Notes: generated from the sequence alone by a model not told the origin. Positions 16,534-26,398 are shown, numbered from the stretch's first letter. The stretch is 64,000 bases of DNA from Gimesia aquarii (GCF_007748175.1 NZ_CP037422.1:2129231-2193230); one strand, 5' to 3'. A program made the numbers and translations.

Positions 16534-17625
16534 TTAAACGTTAAACAAGAAATGACAGATATCACCATCCTGCATTACATACTCTTTACCTTCCACCCTG
16601 AGTTTACCGGCTTCTCGGATCGCTTTCTCAGACTCATACTCTTCGAGATCAGCTACGGAGAAGATTTCTGCACGAATAAACCCTCGTTCGAAATCGGAAT
16701 GAATCACTCCCGCGGCTTGAGGGCCAGTTGCACCAATGGGAATCGTCCAGGCGCGAATCTCTTTGACACCCGCGGTAAAATAACTTTGCAATCCTAGTGT
16801 GTGGTAAGCAGCTCGAGCTACAACGGCCAATGCTGGTTCCTGCAACCCCACGCTTTCGAGCATCTCCTTTCGATCTGCTTCATCCAGTTCTGCGATTTCC
16901 GATTCCAGACGACCACAGACGGGAACGACATCGCCTCCCTCTTTCGCAGCACGTTCGCGAACCTGTTGTACCAATGCTCCTTCGCCATTGACATCATCTT
17001 CATCGACATTTGCCAGATACAAGACCGGTTTGGCCGTTAAAAATTGATACCCTTTTAAGATTTTCTGTTGTTCCGGGTCATCGAATTCCAGGCCACGAAT
17101 CGGCTGATCATTCTCTAGCCGAGCAGAGCACGCTTCCAAAACAACCAACCGCGACTTAGCTTCTGCATTCCCCGATCGCGCTGTTTTTGTTGCTTTTTCT
17201 TTGGCAGATTCGACTGTCTGTAAATCTGCCAACATCAATTCCATATCGATGGTTTCAATATCACTGATTGGATCGACTTTGCCTTCTACATGAATGACGT
17301 CACTATCCTCAAAACAGCGAACGACGTGCAAAATCGCATCGACATTTCGAATATGTGAGAGGAATTTATTCCCCAGGCCCTCTCCTTCCGAAGCACCACG
17401 TACAATACCAGCAATATCTACCAGCCTTAAAATCGCGGGAATGACTTTATCAGTGGAAATAAAGCCATGGATAATGTCCAGTCGGGGGTCTGGTACGTTG
17501 ACGATCCCCACATTGGGTTCAATCGTACAGAAGGGATAATTTTCGCTTGCGATTCCTGCAGCAGTTAACGCATTAAACAACGTCGATTTACCTACATTTG
17601 GCAGGCCAACAATACCAGCTTCCAT
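16534..17625 (-). CDS. ychF: Ribosome-associated ATPase YchF (OLA1 family)
   Basis: YchF is a universally conserved P-loop protein of the Obg family that prefers ATP and binds ribosomes. The 363-residue sequence has the G1 loop GLPNVGKST (7-15), the [12 protein letters not shown] segment (30-41), the G3 loop [20 protein letters not shown] (67-86), a central coiled-coil insertion, and NVDE where the family replaces the guanine-specific NKxD. The C-terminal TGS-like domain covers [20 protein letters not shown] onward and ends [12 protein letters not shown]. All features are canonical. A hairpin-forming inverted repeat lies 60-95 bp upstream of the start. Confidence 0.97.
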   Translation of the reverse strand: MEAGIVGLPNVGKSTLFNALTAAGIASENYPFCTIEPNVGIVNVPDPRLDIIHGFISTDKVIPAILRLVDIAGIVRGASEGEGLGNKFLSHIRNVDAILHVVRCFEDSDVIHVEGKVDPISDIETIDMELMLADLQTVESAKEKATKTARSGNAEAKSRLVVLEACSARLENDQPIRGLEFDDPEQQKILKGYQFLTAKPVLYLANVDEDDVNGEGALVQQVRERAAKEGGDVVPVCGRLESEIAELDEADRKEMLESVGLQEPALAVVARAAYHTLGLQSYFTAGVKEIRAWTIPIGATGPQAAGVIHSDFERGFIRAEIFSVADLEEYESEKAIREAGKLRVEGKEYVMQDGDICHFLFNV

Positions 17626-17968
17626 AGCTCTTTTCAGTAATTATTATTGATTCTCATGTAAACAGAGCCCAGTCGATCATTCTATGATGCTCAGGGCCAC
17701 TTTCATTGTGGCTCATCATAGCGTAGTCAGGAATTAAAGGGAAATGATCGACTCAGCTCTCATTTCTTTTCGAATTTATCTGAGAATAGAAACAAAGAAC
17801 CCCAACAAAACTCCAGTACTCCAGTAAGAGTGGTATAAATCTAAGGCATATTAAAATATTGCTACCCTTCCCCCAATCAGATAGTTAAACTTAATGGATC
17901 ATTTTCCTTTTGGAAATCGATTTATATCTGAAATACAGCCCAGGCGAATACACTATGATGAGTAGGTT
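17626..17968. promoter_or_regulatory. 343-bp divergent spacer with an imperfect inverted repeat (ychF / sulfatase)
   Basis: TATGATG...GCCAC (17683-17700) faces GTGGC...CATCATA (17707-17720) with a bulge of five bases on the left arm. The structure would form in the ychF leader or act as a binding site. The rest of the spacer is AT-rich and shows no open frame or RNA gene. Confidence 0.35.
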
Positions 17969-19762
17969 ATGCGATCAATTCTGTACCTTTTGACTTTCAT
18001 CTCGACCCTATTGGTCTCATTGACCAACTGCCTCGCAGACGATCCAGCACTTGTGAAACCCAATATTGTTCTGGTCATCACTGACGATCAGGGATACGGG
18101 GATATTGCCGCGCATGGCAATGCGAAGATCAAAACTCCTCATCTGGATCAGCTCTATCAAAAGAGTCTGCGATTAACGAATTTCCATGTGGACCCTACAT
18201 GTGCACCCACACGATCTGCGCTGATGACCGGCCGCTATTCATCGCGTACCGGAGTCTGGCATACTATCATGGGGCGTTCTCTGATGGACACCAATGAAGT
18301 CACGCTGGCAGAAGTGCTGAAGAGCAATGGTTATCAAACCGGCTTATTTGGAAAATGGCATCTGGGTGATAATTATCCATTGCGACCACAGGACCAGGGG
18401 TTTGATACGGTTGTACAACATGGAGGCGGCGGTGTCGGACAGACTCCCGACCATTGGCAAAACGATTATTTCGACGATACCTATCTCCGCAAAGGCAACC
18501 CGGAAAAATTCCAGGGCTATTGTACTGACATCTGGTTTGATGAAGCCTTGAAGTTTATCGACGCAAATAAATCGAAGCCATTTTTTGCTTACATTTCTAC
18601 GAATGCACCTCACAGCCCCTATCTGGTTGATGAAAAATATAGTGCCCCTTATACCGCACAAGGCATTCCCGGAAATATGGCTCCCTTTTATGGAATGATT
18701 ACGAATATTGACGATAACATCGGTCGTTTACTTAATCGACTGAAAGAACGGGGCCTCGAAGAAAATACCATCTTGATCTTTATGACGGATAATGGAACAG
18801 CCGCCGGAGTCCATCGTCCGAAACCCAAAGATCTTTCCAAAAAACAACAACGTCGGCTCTCCAGAGGCAAACCAATTGTTCTCGACACCTGGCTCGGTTA
18901 CAACGCAGGTATGCGCGGTACAAAAGGCTCTGAATATGATGGTGGCCACCGGGTTCCCTGTTATTTCTATTGGCCTCAGGGAAAATTTTCTGGTGGACGT
19001 GATATTAACCAACTCACTGCACACATCGATATCCTCCCTACACTGGCGGAACTTTGTAATCTGACTATCTCCAGTGAATTGAAACTGGATGGTACCAGCC
19101 TGGTCCCTATTCTAAATGGTAGTAAAGACGAGTTGCGAAAACGCACATTGCTCGTTCACTCTCAACGAATTGAATCTCCCGAAAAATGGAGAAAAAGTTC
19201 TGTCATGAGTGAACGTTGGAGATTGGTCAATGAAAAAGAACTCTACGATATTCAGGCTGATCCCGGACAAACCAAAAACGTCGCCGCTGATTATCCAGGT
19301 GTTGTAAAATATCTTACCGCTGAATATGAAAAATGGTGGAGTAGTTTGACTCCCACGTTTGATCGTTATGTCGCAATTGGTATTGGATCAAAATTTGAAA
19401 ACCCCTCACATCTGACTTGTCATGATTGGCACGCTCCCATTAATCAAGTCCCCTGGAACCATCGATTGATTGCCAAGAATCCCGTAGCCAATGGGTTCTG
19501 GATTGTTGATGTAAACGAACCAGGCACCTATGAAATCACACTCCGCTGTCGTCCTGAATTGGCATATCACCCGTTGAAAAAAGGTATTGCCCGTATTCGA
19601 TTGGGAGACCAGAAACAGGAACAAAAAGTGTCGGAAGGAGATCTTTCGACGACTTTTACATTGAAACTTTCACGAGGGCAAAAAAAACTACAAACCTGGC
19701 TGGATGAAGGCAATGGTGTTTCACGCGGCGCCTTCTTCGTAGAAATTTTCCGCAAAGAATGA
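17969..19762 (+). CDS. Exported type I sulfatase (arylsulfatase family)
   Basis: The 597-residue enzyme has a Sec signal (about residues 1-23) and then the sulfatase start PNIVLVITDDQGYGDIAAHG with metal ligands D39-D40. The formylglycine site is C78-A-P-T-R82 within CAPTRSALMTGRYSSRTGVW, so the cysteine type needing oxidation by a formylglycine-generating enzyme. GLFGKWHLGD (about 124-133) and FFAYISTNAPHSPY carry further active-site lysine and histidines, and FMTDNGTAAG carries the D-N pair. Residues about 495-597 form a beta-rich extension (FWIVDVNEPGTYEITLRC) like the sandwich tails of other planctomycete sulfatases. The substrate is probably a sulfated polysaccharide or sugar. It is a stand-alone gene with no partner glycosidase nearby. 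Confidence 0.93.
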   Translation: MRSILYLLTFISTLLVSLTNCLADDPALVKPNIVLVITDDQGYGDIAAHGNAKIKTPHLDQLYQKSLRLTNFHVDPTCAPTRSALMTGRYSSRTGVWHTIMGRSLMDTNEVTLAEVLKSNGYQTGLFGKWHLGDNYPLRPQDQGFDTVVQHGGGGVGQTPDHWQNDYFDDTYLRKGNPEKFQGYCTDIWFDEALKFIDANKSKPFFAYISTNAPHSPYLVDEKYSAPYTAQGIPGNMAPFYGMITNIDDNIGRLLNRLKERGLEENTILIFMTDNGTAAGVHRPKPKDLSKKQQRRLSRGKPIVLDTWLGYNAGMRGTKGSEYDGGHRVPCYFYWPQGKFSGGRDINQLTAHIDILPTLAELCNLTISSELKLDGTSLVPILNGSKDELRKRTLLVHSQRIESPEKWRKSSVMSERWRLVNEKELYDIQADPGQTKNVAADYPGVVKYLTAEYEKWWSSLTPTFDRYVAIGIGSKFENPSHLTCHDWHAPINQVPWNHRLIAKNPVANGFWIVDVNEPGTYEITLRCRPELAYHPLKKGIARIRLGDQKQEQKVSEGDLSTTFTLKLSRGQKKLQTWLDEGNGVSRGAFFVEIFRKE

Positions 19763-19797
19763 TTACTGAAATCGCTTTGAATACATTTTTTGTTTAG

Positions 19798-20619
19798 TCA
19801 GGCAGACGAAGCCTGTTCAATACCAACCCGGGCCTGGATGCGATCTGTCTCAATCAATTGCTGTAAACGCCTTTGATTCTCTTCTAACTGATCACGAGAG
19901 TTTTCAGAATGCCATAAGTGGAAGACCGACGCAGCGAAACGTGCATCTTTGTGATAGATCCCATTTCTAATGAGTCGTAATACCAAATCAGAGTCTTCCA
20001 TTCCCCAACCTGTGTAATCTTCATCAAATCCATTGATCGCCAGCAGATCTTCCTTCCAAACCGAAAGATTACAGGTTTTTGCCCCTTCCCACTGTCGGGC
20101 CAAACGTCGCCGATACCAACGCCCAAGTGGAACTCGAAATAATGGTGAGACACGATTGATCTGTTTGCGTTGGCGCGCACGAAACCATTGCTTCAGACTC
20201 CACGTGGAGACTGGCGTCTTTTGCTGAAGAATCTCTTTTGAGAAATTCTGTGAGAGCAAGATTCGATTTCCTGATAAAAACCATCCCTGCTCTGCTAGAC
20301 TGTTATGTTGCTGTAAAAACGAGGGAGTAGGGATACAATCCCCGTCTGTGAATACAATGTAGTCCGCTTGAGAACTTTGAATTGCTCTGTTTCGAATGGC
20401 ACCTGCTCGAAATCCCTGGTCTGCATGCCAGACATGTTTTACTGGGAAAGAGGCTTGTTCACGAAACACATCTATAATCGCCTTGGTTTCATCCGTTGAT
20501 CCATCATCGGCAATGATCAATTCGTCGGGAGGTCGCTGTTGAGCGAGATATCCTGTTAAGACTGCGTCCAATGCTTCGGGCCAATTATAAGTCGTAATAA
20601 TTACAGCTAACTCAGCCAT
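19798..20619 (-). CDS. Family 2 glycosyltransferase with galactosyltransferase-type C-terminal half
   Basis: The 273-residue protein has the GT-A core of GT2: LAVIITTYNWPEALDAVL near the start, ADDGSTDET (37-45), and the DxD-containing FTDGDCIPTPSF near 93-104. GWGMEDSDLVLRLIRNG near 204-220 is the acidic ED motif of the chondroitin-synthase/beta-galactosyltransferase group. There are no membrane segments, so it works on the cytoplasmic face with a nucleotide sugar. It begins 4 bp after the WaaE-like gene, so they form an operon and probably extend the same core oligosaccharide. Donor and linkage are unknown. Confidence 0.88.
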   Translation of the reverse strand: MAELAVIITTYNWPEALDAVLTGYLAQQRPPDELIIADDGSTDETKAIIDVFREQASFPVKHVWHADQGFRAGAIRNRAIQSSQADYIVFTDGDCIPTPSFLQQHNSLAEQGWFLSGNRILLSQNFSKEILQQKTPVSTWSLKQWFRARQRKQINRVSPLFRVPLGRWYRRRLARQWEGAKTCNLSVWKEDLLAINGFDEDYTGWGMEDSDLVLRLIRNGIYHKDARFAASVFHLWHSENSRDQLEENQRRLQQLIETDRIQARVGIEQASSA

Positions 20620-20623
20620 CGCT

Positions 20624-21385
20624 TTAACGGATTTCTTCCTGATTTTCGCGGTTGATGACCATCAATTTCAAATAACGATAATAGGTCCCTTCTGCATTCG
20701 AGATAGCCAGCATAAATCCCTCTTTTCCATCAAGAAAACCGGCACGTAAAAAGTACGTTCTGATAAATGTCCACAGACCATGCAGAATTGCTTTTGTGAG
20801 CCCCGATTGTTGTTTTTCTTCAGCCAGCATTTTCGCTCCGGCAGTTGAGTACGAATTCATCGTATTCAATATCTGTTCCACAGTCAGCAATGACTCATGA
20901 ATGATCGGCTCTTTCAGTTTTCCGGTTTTTCCATCCACGACAATCCGCTCATGAACCAGATCATCACTGAAGCGTGCTTTTCCCCTGCGAAAGAGCCGCA
21001 CGACACGGTCCGGCCACCAACCACTATGTTTCATATAGCGGCCACAATAATTAGAGCGGCGAGGCATTGTATAGGCATCATAGCGACCGGAGACCTGAAT
21101 GATGCGTTTGATCTCTGTTTGTAAGTCGTAAGAAATGCGCTCATCTGCATCGATTGAAAGTACCCAATCCTTTGTGGCGTATTCTAATGCGCGATTTTTT
21201 TGCGGGCCAAATCCCGGCCAGTCTGTCTCATAGACTTTGTCTGTAAATTCCTTGCAAATCGCAAGCGTCTGATCTGTGCTTCCGGAATCCAGTACAATGA
21301 TTTCATCCGCCCAGATAACCGAAGTCAAACACTCCCGAATTGAAGACTCTTCGTTTTTTACAATGACAATAATCGATAACGACAT
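20624..21385 (-). CDS. WaaE/KdtX-like family 2 glycosyltransferase (LPS core)
   Basis: The 253-residue sequence opens LSIIVIVKNEESSIRECLTS and has WADEIIVLDSGSTDQT, then WPGFGPQKNRAL, then WVLSIDADERIS. This order is diagnostic of the WaaE/KdtX group, which adds glucose to the inner-core heptose in enterobacterial LPS. A later RRSNYCGRYMKHSGWWPD motif and ARFSDDLVHERI are also family features. It is the first gene of a two-gene operon with the GT2 at 19798 and is divergent from the WaaP-like kinase. Homology to the family is firm; the exact sugar transferred in this bacterium is inferred only. Confidence 0.88.
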   Translation of the reverse strand: MSLSIIVIVKNEESSIRECLTSVIWADEIIVLDSGSTDQTLAICKEFTDKVYETDWPGFGPQKNRALEYATKDWVLSIDADERISYDLQTEIKRIIQVSGRYDAYTMPRRSNYCGRYMKHSGWWPDRVVRLFRRGKARFSDDLVHERIVVDGKTGKLKEPIIHESLLTVEQILNTMNSYSTAGAKMLAEEKQQSGLTKAILHGLWTFIRTYFLRAGFLDGKEGFMLAISNAEGTYYRYLKLMVINRENQEEIR

Positions 21386-21606
21386 AAAGCTGACTTTTTC
21401 TTCTGACTATTCTATTAAACAACGGATCATAGAATATTCGAACATTTTTCGAGATTGTCAACCGAGTATGATCCTGTTAAAAAAGGATACTTGATTGATT
21501 TTAAACGATTATTATCCAACGCACTAATTCTAATAAAGATTGCCAAGAGTTTGGCAGGATTCTGCCGCTCCGAAAAGAGCAATCACCAAAATCATGAAAA
21601 GCCCCG

Positions 21607-22356
21607 GTGAAATTGTCTGATTTTCATTCCGAAACGAATTCCTACTTCAAATTATTCGATGACAGTGCCACTTATACGAAAATTCGCTGTCTTAAAGAAG
21701 AAGACTTACGTTCCGTATGGTTGATTGATATTCCTAGACGCGGTTTAACAACACTCAAGTGCTGGCCTATTACCTGGGAGCTGCGCTGGAAATCGATTTT
21801 CAAACAATCTCAACCGCAACGACAAATTTCAGGTGCCTGGAAATTATTAGCCGTGGGTGTGAATACACCACAACCGGTAACTCCCGTTTATCGTTCGAAT
21901 CAATATTTCCAATTGGAAATGCCTTTTATCGAAGGCTCAACTGCGTTTGAAGTTCTAAAACGTAATCCCGGTTCCTTAAACGCTGAACTGTATCATATTG
22001 CGAGAGAACTAGGCTCAATAGTTCGCCGTCTCGCGGTATCCCATCTACGTCATCGAGATCTCAAGCTGGAAAATGTGGTCGTTAAATCAGCCAATGCATC
22101 TCAGACACAGCCCACATTATGGCTCATTGACCCTGTGGGAATTCGCTTTTGTGTTTCTCCCCTGCAGGCAATCGTCTGCATGCTTGATCGCCTGGCAATT
22201 CAACCCATCAACGAGGGAATCCCCTTACCGCTTTCGCTATGCATCATTTGTACACGTTCAGCGACTCGATTCTACTCTCTCAAGAAACGCAGACTCTTTT
22301 TTCGGATGCTACGTAAACAACTCAACAAATCTCTGCATCCGATGGGAACAAAATGA
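21607..22356 (+). CDS. Lipopolysaccharide kinase-like protein (WaaP/Kdo-kinase/InaA superfamily)
   Basis: The 249-residue protein has a minimal eukaryotic-like kinase fold. TTLKCW supplies a possible ATP-binding lysine (K51), the catalytic loop is HRDLKLENVVV (H149, D151, N156), and LIDPVGIRF (D175) stands at the DFG position, as in WaaP and InaA-type kinases. These phosphorylate sugars of the LPS core. The start is a GTG at 21607; an in-frame stop at 21595-21597 rules out a longer version. The gene lies between the WaaE-like operon (divergent) and a GT87 gene (same strand, 107 bp away), which supports an LPS-core role. A protein kinase function is less likely. Confidence 0.75.
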   Translation: MKLSDFHSETNSYFKLFDDSATYTKIRCLKEEDLRSVWLIDIPRRGLTTLKCWPITWELRWKSIFKQSQPQRQISGAWKLLAVGVNTPQPVTPVYRSNQYFQLEMPFIEGSTAFEVLKRNPGSLNAELYHIARELGSIVRRLAVSHLRHRDLKLENVVVKSANASQTQPTLWLIDPVGIRFCVSPLQAIVCMLDRLAIQPINEGIPLPLSLCIICTRSATRFYSLKKRRLFFRMLRKQLNKSLHPMGTK

Positions 22357-22463
22357 TTGATCTTGCCCCGATCAGCTAAAAGAAATAAAAGCTCTTTTTG
22401 TGTTTATTCTGCTGAAAGAACCACCTGACTTTCCCCGTAAGGCAACCATTCCCCAGGTCTGGC

Positions 22464-23723
22464 ATGAATCCATTCTCGCAAAATCCATTGTATTCTCAAT
22501 CTCCTCTTATCGAAGAGATGTCAGGAGCCATCTGGCTTAAAAGGGCATTGATTTTGTGGGGAATCCTCTGGATTGCTGTCAGCGTAAAATTTATCGTTCA
22601 ACCAGAGAAAAAATCTGTTTATCCCTGCTTTGCAGACTCTTCTATCAACTGGTGGGCAGATCGCAGTCTCTACGATAATGAACATCAACAAACGGGCTTT
22701 CGATATAGTCCGACATTTGCCCTCGCCTTCACACCTTTCGCCGTACTGCCTGCAACTATCGGCGGCATCCTTTGGTCTGCACTGAATATCGCCTTACTTG
22801 TATATGCACTGCGGTTATTGGTGAAAGAAGTCTTTCCAGGTAGCTGGCCGAAATGGCAGGAAGCCTGTTTTCTGACTCTGAGTTTAGCTGGATGCACGCG
22901 CGCCATCTGGTCTGCTCAAAGCAATTCACTTGTGTTTGCATTGGCGGTCCTCGCTGTGGTGTCCATTAAGAAAGAGCGCTGGTGGGTCGCTTCCATTATT
23001 CTAGCGACAGCAGTACATATTAAACTCTGGCCAGCCGCACTCGCGTTATTATTAATAGCCCGGTTTCCCAAGCAATTGATGGGACGATTTGCAACAGCTT
23101 GTGTGCTCTTGATCTTCCCCCCTTTCTTAACGCGTCCTTTTCCAGTTGTCATTCAACAGTACCAAGACTGGTACACTCTGTTAACAGGCCCTTACCGTAC
23201 ACTCAGACAAGCAGGATTGCGCGACGCTTATACAATTGCCGAACAGTTTGGTACGTACGTAGATGATCGTGTCTATACTCTCTTACAATTGGGAATGGCG
23301 GGACTAGCATTATTGTGGTGCCTCAGACTTGCCAAGATATCAAATTCCAATCAAACCTATTTCACAGGTGTTCTCACTACCTGGGTTTGCTGGCAATTAC
23401 TGGTTGGCCCAGGAACTGAAAGGCTGACCTTTTTACTGGCTGCTCCCATCGTAAGCTGGGTGTTGATTGTAAGCGTAAAAGAGCATTGCCATCCCGTGCT
23501 GGCAACTATCGCCTGGCTCATGCTGATTCCACTGGGAACCGGTGGTATGGAACGCCTGCTTCTACCACTCGCCTCCTGGTCCCCTGCGATCTTACCGTTA
23601 GGGATCATACCTCTCATGGCGTGGCAGTTTATTTACATCGAAAGTCGGGCTCATAAAGACCTGACCAACCAAATTACCGAACAAGATGATTTTCAGAAGC
23701 AACAAACTTCGTTCGCAGCCTGA
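22464..23723 (+). CDS. Membrane glycosyltransferase of family GT87 (DUF2029)
   Basis: The 419-residue product has about ten hydrophobic segments. The early periplasmic loop CFADSSINWWADRSLYD, followed by FRYSPTFALAFTPFAVLP, matches the DUF2029/GT87 pattern. In that family an aspartate in the first loop and the RYxP segment are conserved, and known members are polyprenyl-phosphomannose-dependent mannosyltransferases of mycobacteria. QSNSLVFALAVLAV and HIKLWPAALALLLI are further family-like blocks. A role in surface glycan assembly is inferred from the surrounding LPS genes. It is convergent with waaF, whose stop is only 8 bp away. Confidence 0.82.
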   Translation: MNPFSQNPLYSQSPLIEEMSGAIWLKRALILWGILWIAVSVKFIVQPEKKSVYPCFADSSINWWADRSLYDNEHQQTGFRYSPTFALAFTPFAVLPATIGGILWSALNIALLVYALRLLVKEVFPGSWPKWQEACFLTLSLAGCTRAIWSAQSNSLVFALAVLAVVSIKKERWWVASIILATAVHIKLWPAALALLLIARFPKQLMGRFATACVLLIFPPFLTRPFPVVIQQYQDWYTLLTGPYRTLRQAGLRDAYTIAEQFGTYVDDRVYTLLQLGMAGLALLWCLRLAKISNSNQTYFTGVLTTWVCWQLLVGPGTERLTFLLAAPIVSWVLIVSVKEHCHPVLATIAWLMLIPLGTGGMERLLLPLASWSPAILPLGIIPLMAWQFIYIESRAHKDLTNQITEQDDFQKQQTSFAA

Positions 23724-23730
23724 GCTTATT

Positions 23731-24795
23731 TCAGGCCGCGTTTGTGCTCGATTGATTTAACAAGGAAACGACCGCCTGAAAAACCTGATTGGCTCCAAGA
23801 TCTTTCATACAACGATGGTGACCTAAAGGACAAACCCGTTGCTGGCAAGGACCGCAGTCTAAATCGAGCTGTAAATGCTTACCATGTTCATAAAATGTTT
23901 CGCTCCATAAAATATGGGTCGGTCCAAACAGTGTGACTACTGGTACCTGAAAAGGCGCTGCGAAATGGCGTGGACCTGAATCGGTCGTCACTAACAACTC
24001 GGCTTGTCGAATGGCGGCTTTAGTCAGTCCCAGATGGGGTGGCTCAGCTGCCAGGGAAGCCACCATGGGGTGTTTAGCCTGCTTCACAATCTCGAGGGCC
24101 TCTGCTTTTTCGGCAGGTCCACAGACGACTAATACAGACCGTTTCAATTCCATAGCTATCCGCCGCGCTAACTCTGCAAAATGAGCAGTCGGCCAATGCT
24201 TAGCTGCACCAAAAGCACCTCCTGGATTGAGGCAAATCATAGGAAGACTTTTGAATTCAGGAGATTGCTTATCCAGAAACAATTGCCAGCGTTTTTGTTC
24301 GGCAGCCGTCACTGAAAGTGACATCGATCGGGATAAAGGCAATGGTACTTTCGCCTCTTCCTGACTTCTTTCAATCAAGTAAGTAGCAATACGTAAATAT
24401 TCATCAATCGCAGGATGTGGTTCTGATCTATTTTTCATTGGAATTGGATCTGTCAATAACCAATGACGACTATCACGACTAATACCAATCCGCCGCGGAA
24501 TGCCTGCTAAAAATGACATCCAGGCACTTCGAAAAGAATTAGGGAAAAGAACCGCTACATCAAACCGTTCACGCCGTAACTGATTGAGAAAACGGACTTG
24601 TGGAACGAGCTTTTGCTTGGTCTCCCAAGCGATCTTACGATCAACAAAGTCAAGACCTTCCAATACATCGGCAACATAGGGTTTCTGAATCGTAACGATT
24701 TCTGAACCAGTAAATTGCTGACGAATTGCTCGCAAAGCCGGTGTTGCCATTACGGCATCACCGATCCAATTCGGTAAAAAAATGGCTATTTTCAT
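23731..24795 (-). CDS. waaF: ADP-heptose:LPS heptosyltransferase II (WaaF/RfaF)
   Basis: WaaF adds the second L-glycero-D-manno-heptose to the LPS inner core from ADP-heptose. The 354-residue GT9 protein starts KIAIFLPNWIGDAVMATPAL, the classical N-terminal motif of WaaF. ICLNPGGAFGAAKHWPTAHF appears in the middle, and the C-terminal donor site TTDSGPRHFAAPFQVPVVTLFGPT is typical. CGPCQQRVCPLGHHRCM near the end is the cysteine-rich block also common in WaaF. The start codon overlaps the stop of hldE by 4 bp (ATGA), so donor synthesis and transfer are translationally coupled. Confidence 0.93.
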   Translation of the reverse strand: MKIAIFLPNWIGDAVMATPALRAIRQQFTGSEIVTIQKPYVADVLEGLDFVDRKIAWETKQKLVPQVRFLNQLRRERFDVAVLFPNSFRSAWMSFLAGIPRRIGISRDSRHWLLTDPIPMKNRSEPHPAIDEYLRIATYLIERSQEEAKVPLPLSRSMSLSVTAAEQKRWQLFLDKQSPEFKSLPMICLNPGGAFGAAKHWPTAHFAELARRIAMELKRSVLVVCGPAEKAEALEIVKQAKHPMVASLAAEPPHLGLTKAAIRQAELLVTTDSGPRHFAAPFQVPVVTLFGPTHILWSETFYEHGKHLQLDLDCGPCQQRVCPLGHHRCMKDLGANQVFQAVVSLLNQSSTNAA

Positions 24796-26336
24796 CCGGC
24801 TTTTCGTTTCGGAGGTTCAATAGGTCGTATTAATGCAGACTCAACAGTATCACTATCTTGATTCCTACGGATCGTTCCCAAGATCTCTGTAGTCGAAATG
24901 CCAGGAGTCATTCCAAGAGCCCTGACTTCGCCTCCATAAGACTCTACGATCTCCCAACCAACGATTTCTTCTTTCTCGTAGGTTCCCCCTTTGACCAACA
25001 AATTCGGTTTGAGTTGCCGAAGTAATTCACAAGGTGTCGTCTCTTCAAAAATCACGACATAATCGATTCCTTCTAAGGCTGCTAACATAGAAGCACGATG
25101 GGCTTGTCCAAATATAGGACGATCTGGACCTTTCTCTAAAGACCGTACACTCTCGTCACTATTCACAGCAACAATCAGACAATCTCCTTCAGCGGCTGCC
25201 TGCTCCAGATAAGTCACATGCCCTACATGCATCACATCAAAACAGCCATTAGTCAAAACTACTTTCTGTCCCAACTTTTGACGCGCCATGACATGCCGTT
25301 TAAGCTCTTCTAATGGCAAAACTTTTTCACTTGTAACACGCGCTCCCATTAGCAGATCAGCAAGCATTTCTTCACGGCTAATCGTGACCACACCAATCTG
25401 TTCTACCTCCAGACCTCCGGCTACATTTGCGAGACGCGCCAGGTCAACGGGATTGATTCCGGCAGCACTTCCGACACCGATCGTTGCCAGTACCATGTCA
25501 CCAGCGCCGGTGATATCATAGACTTCCCGTTTGCGTGTTGGCAGAAGTTCTGTCAAGCCGTTGGCCTGAGTTAATGCGATGCCGTCGCTGTCAAGAGTGA
25601 CAAAAGCATAATCCAAATTTAGCTCATGGCATAATTGTTTTCCGGCCCGGAACGCGTCATCGCACGACTTGACATCAAAACCAACTGCCCGTGATGATTC
25701 CAATCGATTGGGAGTAATCGCAGTTGCACCGGAGTAGATCTGGTAATCGCGTCCAGGACAAGGATCAACGATCACAGGCACTTCAAGCCTTCTTGCTTCT
25801 TCTAACACACAAGCTAATACTTCGGGAGTACAGACCCCCTTTGCATAATCACTCACCAAAATTGCCTGATGATCCGATATCATCGGCAGTACTAAGTTGA
25901 GTAATGATTCTGACGTTGGTTGATCAAGTGGAGTCGTCTCTTCGCGATCCACACGAAGGATTTGATGAGGATGCCTCTGCTGAGCACGACCCATAAAACG
26001 CTGTTTCACCGTAGTCGGTCGACTGGCATCTAGAATCATTGGCGAGCAATTAACGCCTTTTTCACTGAGAGCCTCCCTGACAGCCATACCATCGAAATCG
26101 TTCCCGACCACTCCTGCCATGGTCACTTGAGATTCGAGGCCGATCAGCATATTAGCAACGTTCGCCGCGCCGCCCAGCCGAACCTCCTGAGTATCTTCCC
26201 GTAACAGGATGACAGGCGCTTCCTGACTGATACGTTCGGCATTACCCCAAATGTACCGATCCAGAATTAAATCTCCCAAGACGAGTATCTTAGGATTCCC
26301 TAATTTTTGAATTGTATTGATTAAATGGTAAGACAT
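24792..26336 (-). CDS. hldE: Bifunctional heptose 7-phosphate kinase / heptose 1-phosphate adenylyltransferase HldE
   Basis: HldE makes two steps of ADP-heptose synthesis. The N-terminal ribokinase-type domain (about residues 1-320) has ILVLGDLILDRYIWGNAERI, GGAANVANML and the catalytic DITGAGDMVLATIG. The C-terminal nucleotidyltransferase domain (about 345-480) has VLTNGCFDVMHVGHVTYL with its HxGH and LVKGGTY. The fused form is complete. The start was placed at the ATG at 26336, giving about 514 residues and the usual short leader; a TTG at 26378 would add 14 residues but has no ribosome site. The gene heads an operon with waaF. gmhA, gmhB and hldD are not in the window. Confidence 0.94.
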   Translation of the reverse strand: MSYHLINTIQKLGNPKILVLGDLILDRYIWGNAERISQEAPVILLREDTQEVRLGGAANVANMLIGLESQVTMAGVVGNDFDGMAVREALSEKGVNCSPMILDASRPTTVKQRFMGRAQQRHPHQILRVDREETTPLDQPTSESLLNLVLPMISDHQAILVSDYAKGVCTPEVLACVLEEARRLEVPVIVDPCPGRDYQIYSGATAITPNRLESSRAVGFDVKSCDDAFRAGKQLCHELNLDYAFVTLDSDGIALTQANGLTELLPTRKREVYDITGAGDMVLATIGVGSAAGINPVDLARLANVAGGLEVEQIGVVTISREEMLADLLMGARVTSEKVLPLEELKRHVMARQKLGQKVVLTNGCFDVMHVGHVTYLEQAAAEGDCLIVAVNSDESVRSLEKGPDRPIFGQAHRASMLAALEGIDYVVIFEETTPCELLRQLKPNLLVKGGTYEKEEIVGWEIVESYGGEVRALGMTPGISTTEILGTIRRNQDSDTVESALIRPIEPPKRKAG

Positions 26337-26378
26337 AAATCTGGCATTTCGATGTTGTTGTAAATCCAATTCAGACAA

Positions 26379-26398
26379 TGTGATTTGAGGTCATCACA
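26379..26398. promoter_or_regulatory. Inverted repeat upstream of hldE
   Basis: TGTGAT (26379-26384) and ATCACA (26393-26398) flank an 8-base centre, 43 bases before the hldE ATG. The half-sites resemble those of CRP/FNR-type sites, but the spacing is four bases longer than the classical TGTGA-N6-TCACA, so the regulator cannot be named. Confidence 0.3.

Noticed and set aside
26379-26398. CRP binding site
   Set aside because: The half-sites fit, but the spacing is four bases too long, so only an unnamed inverted repeat is reported.
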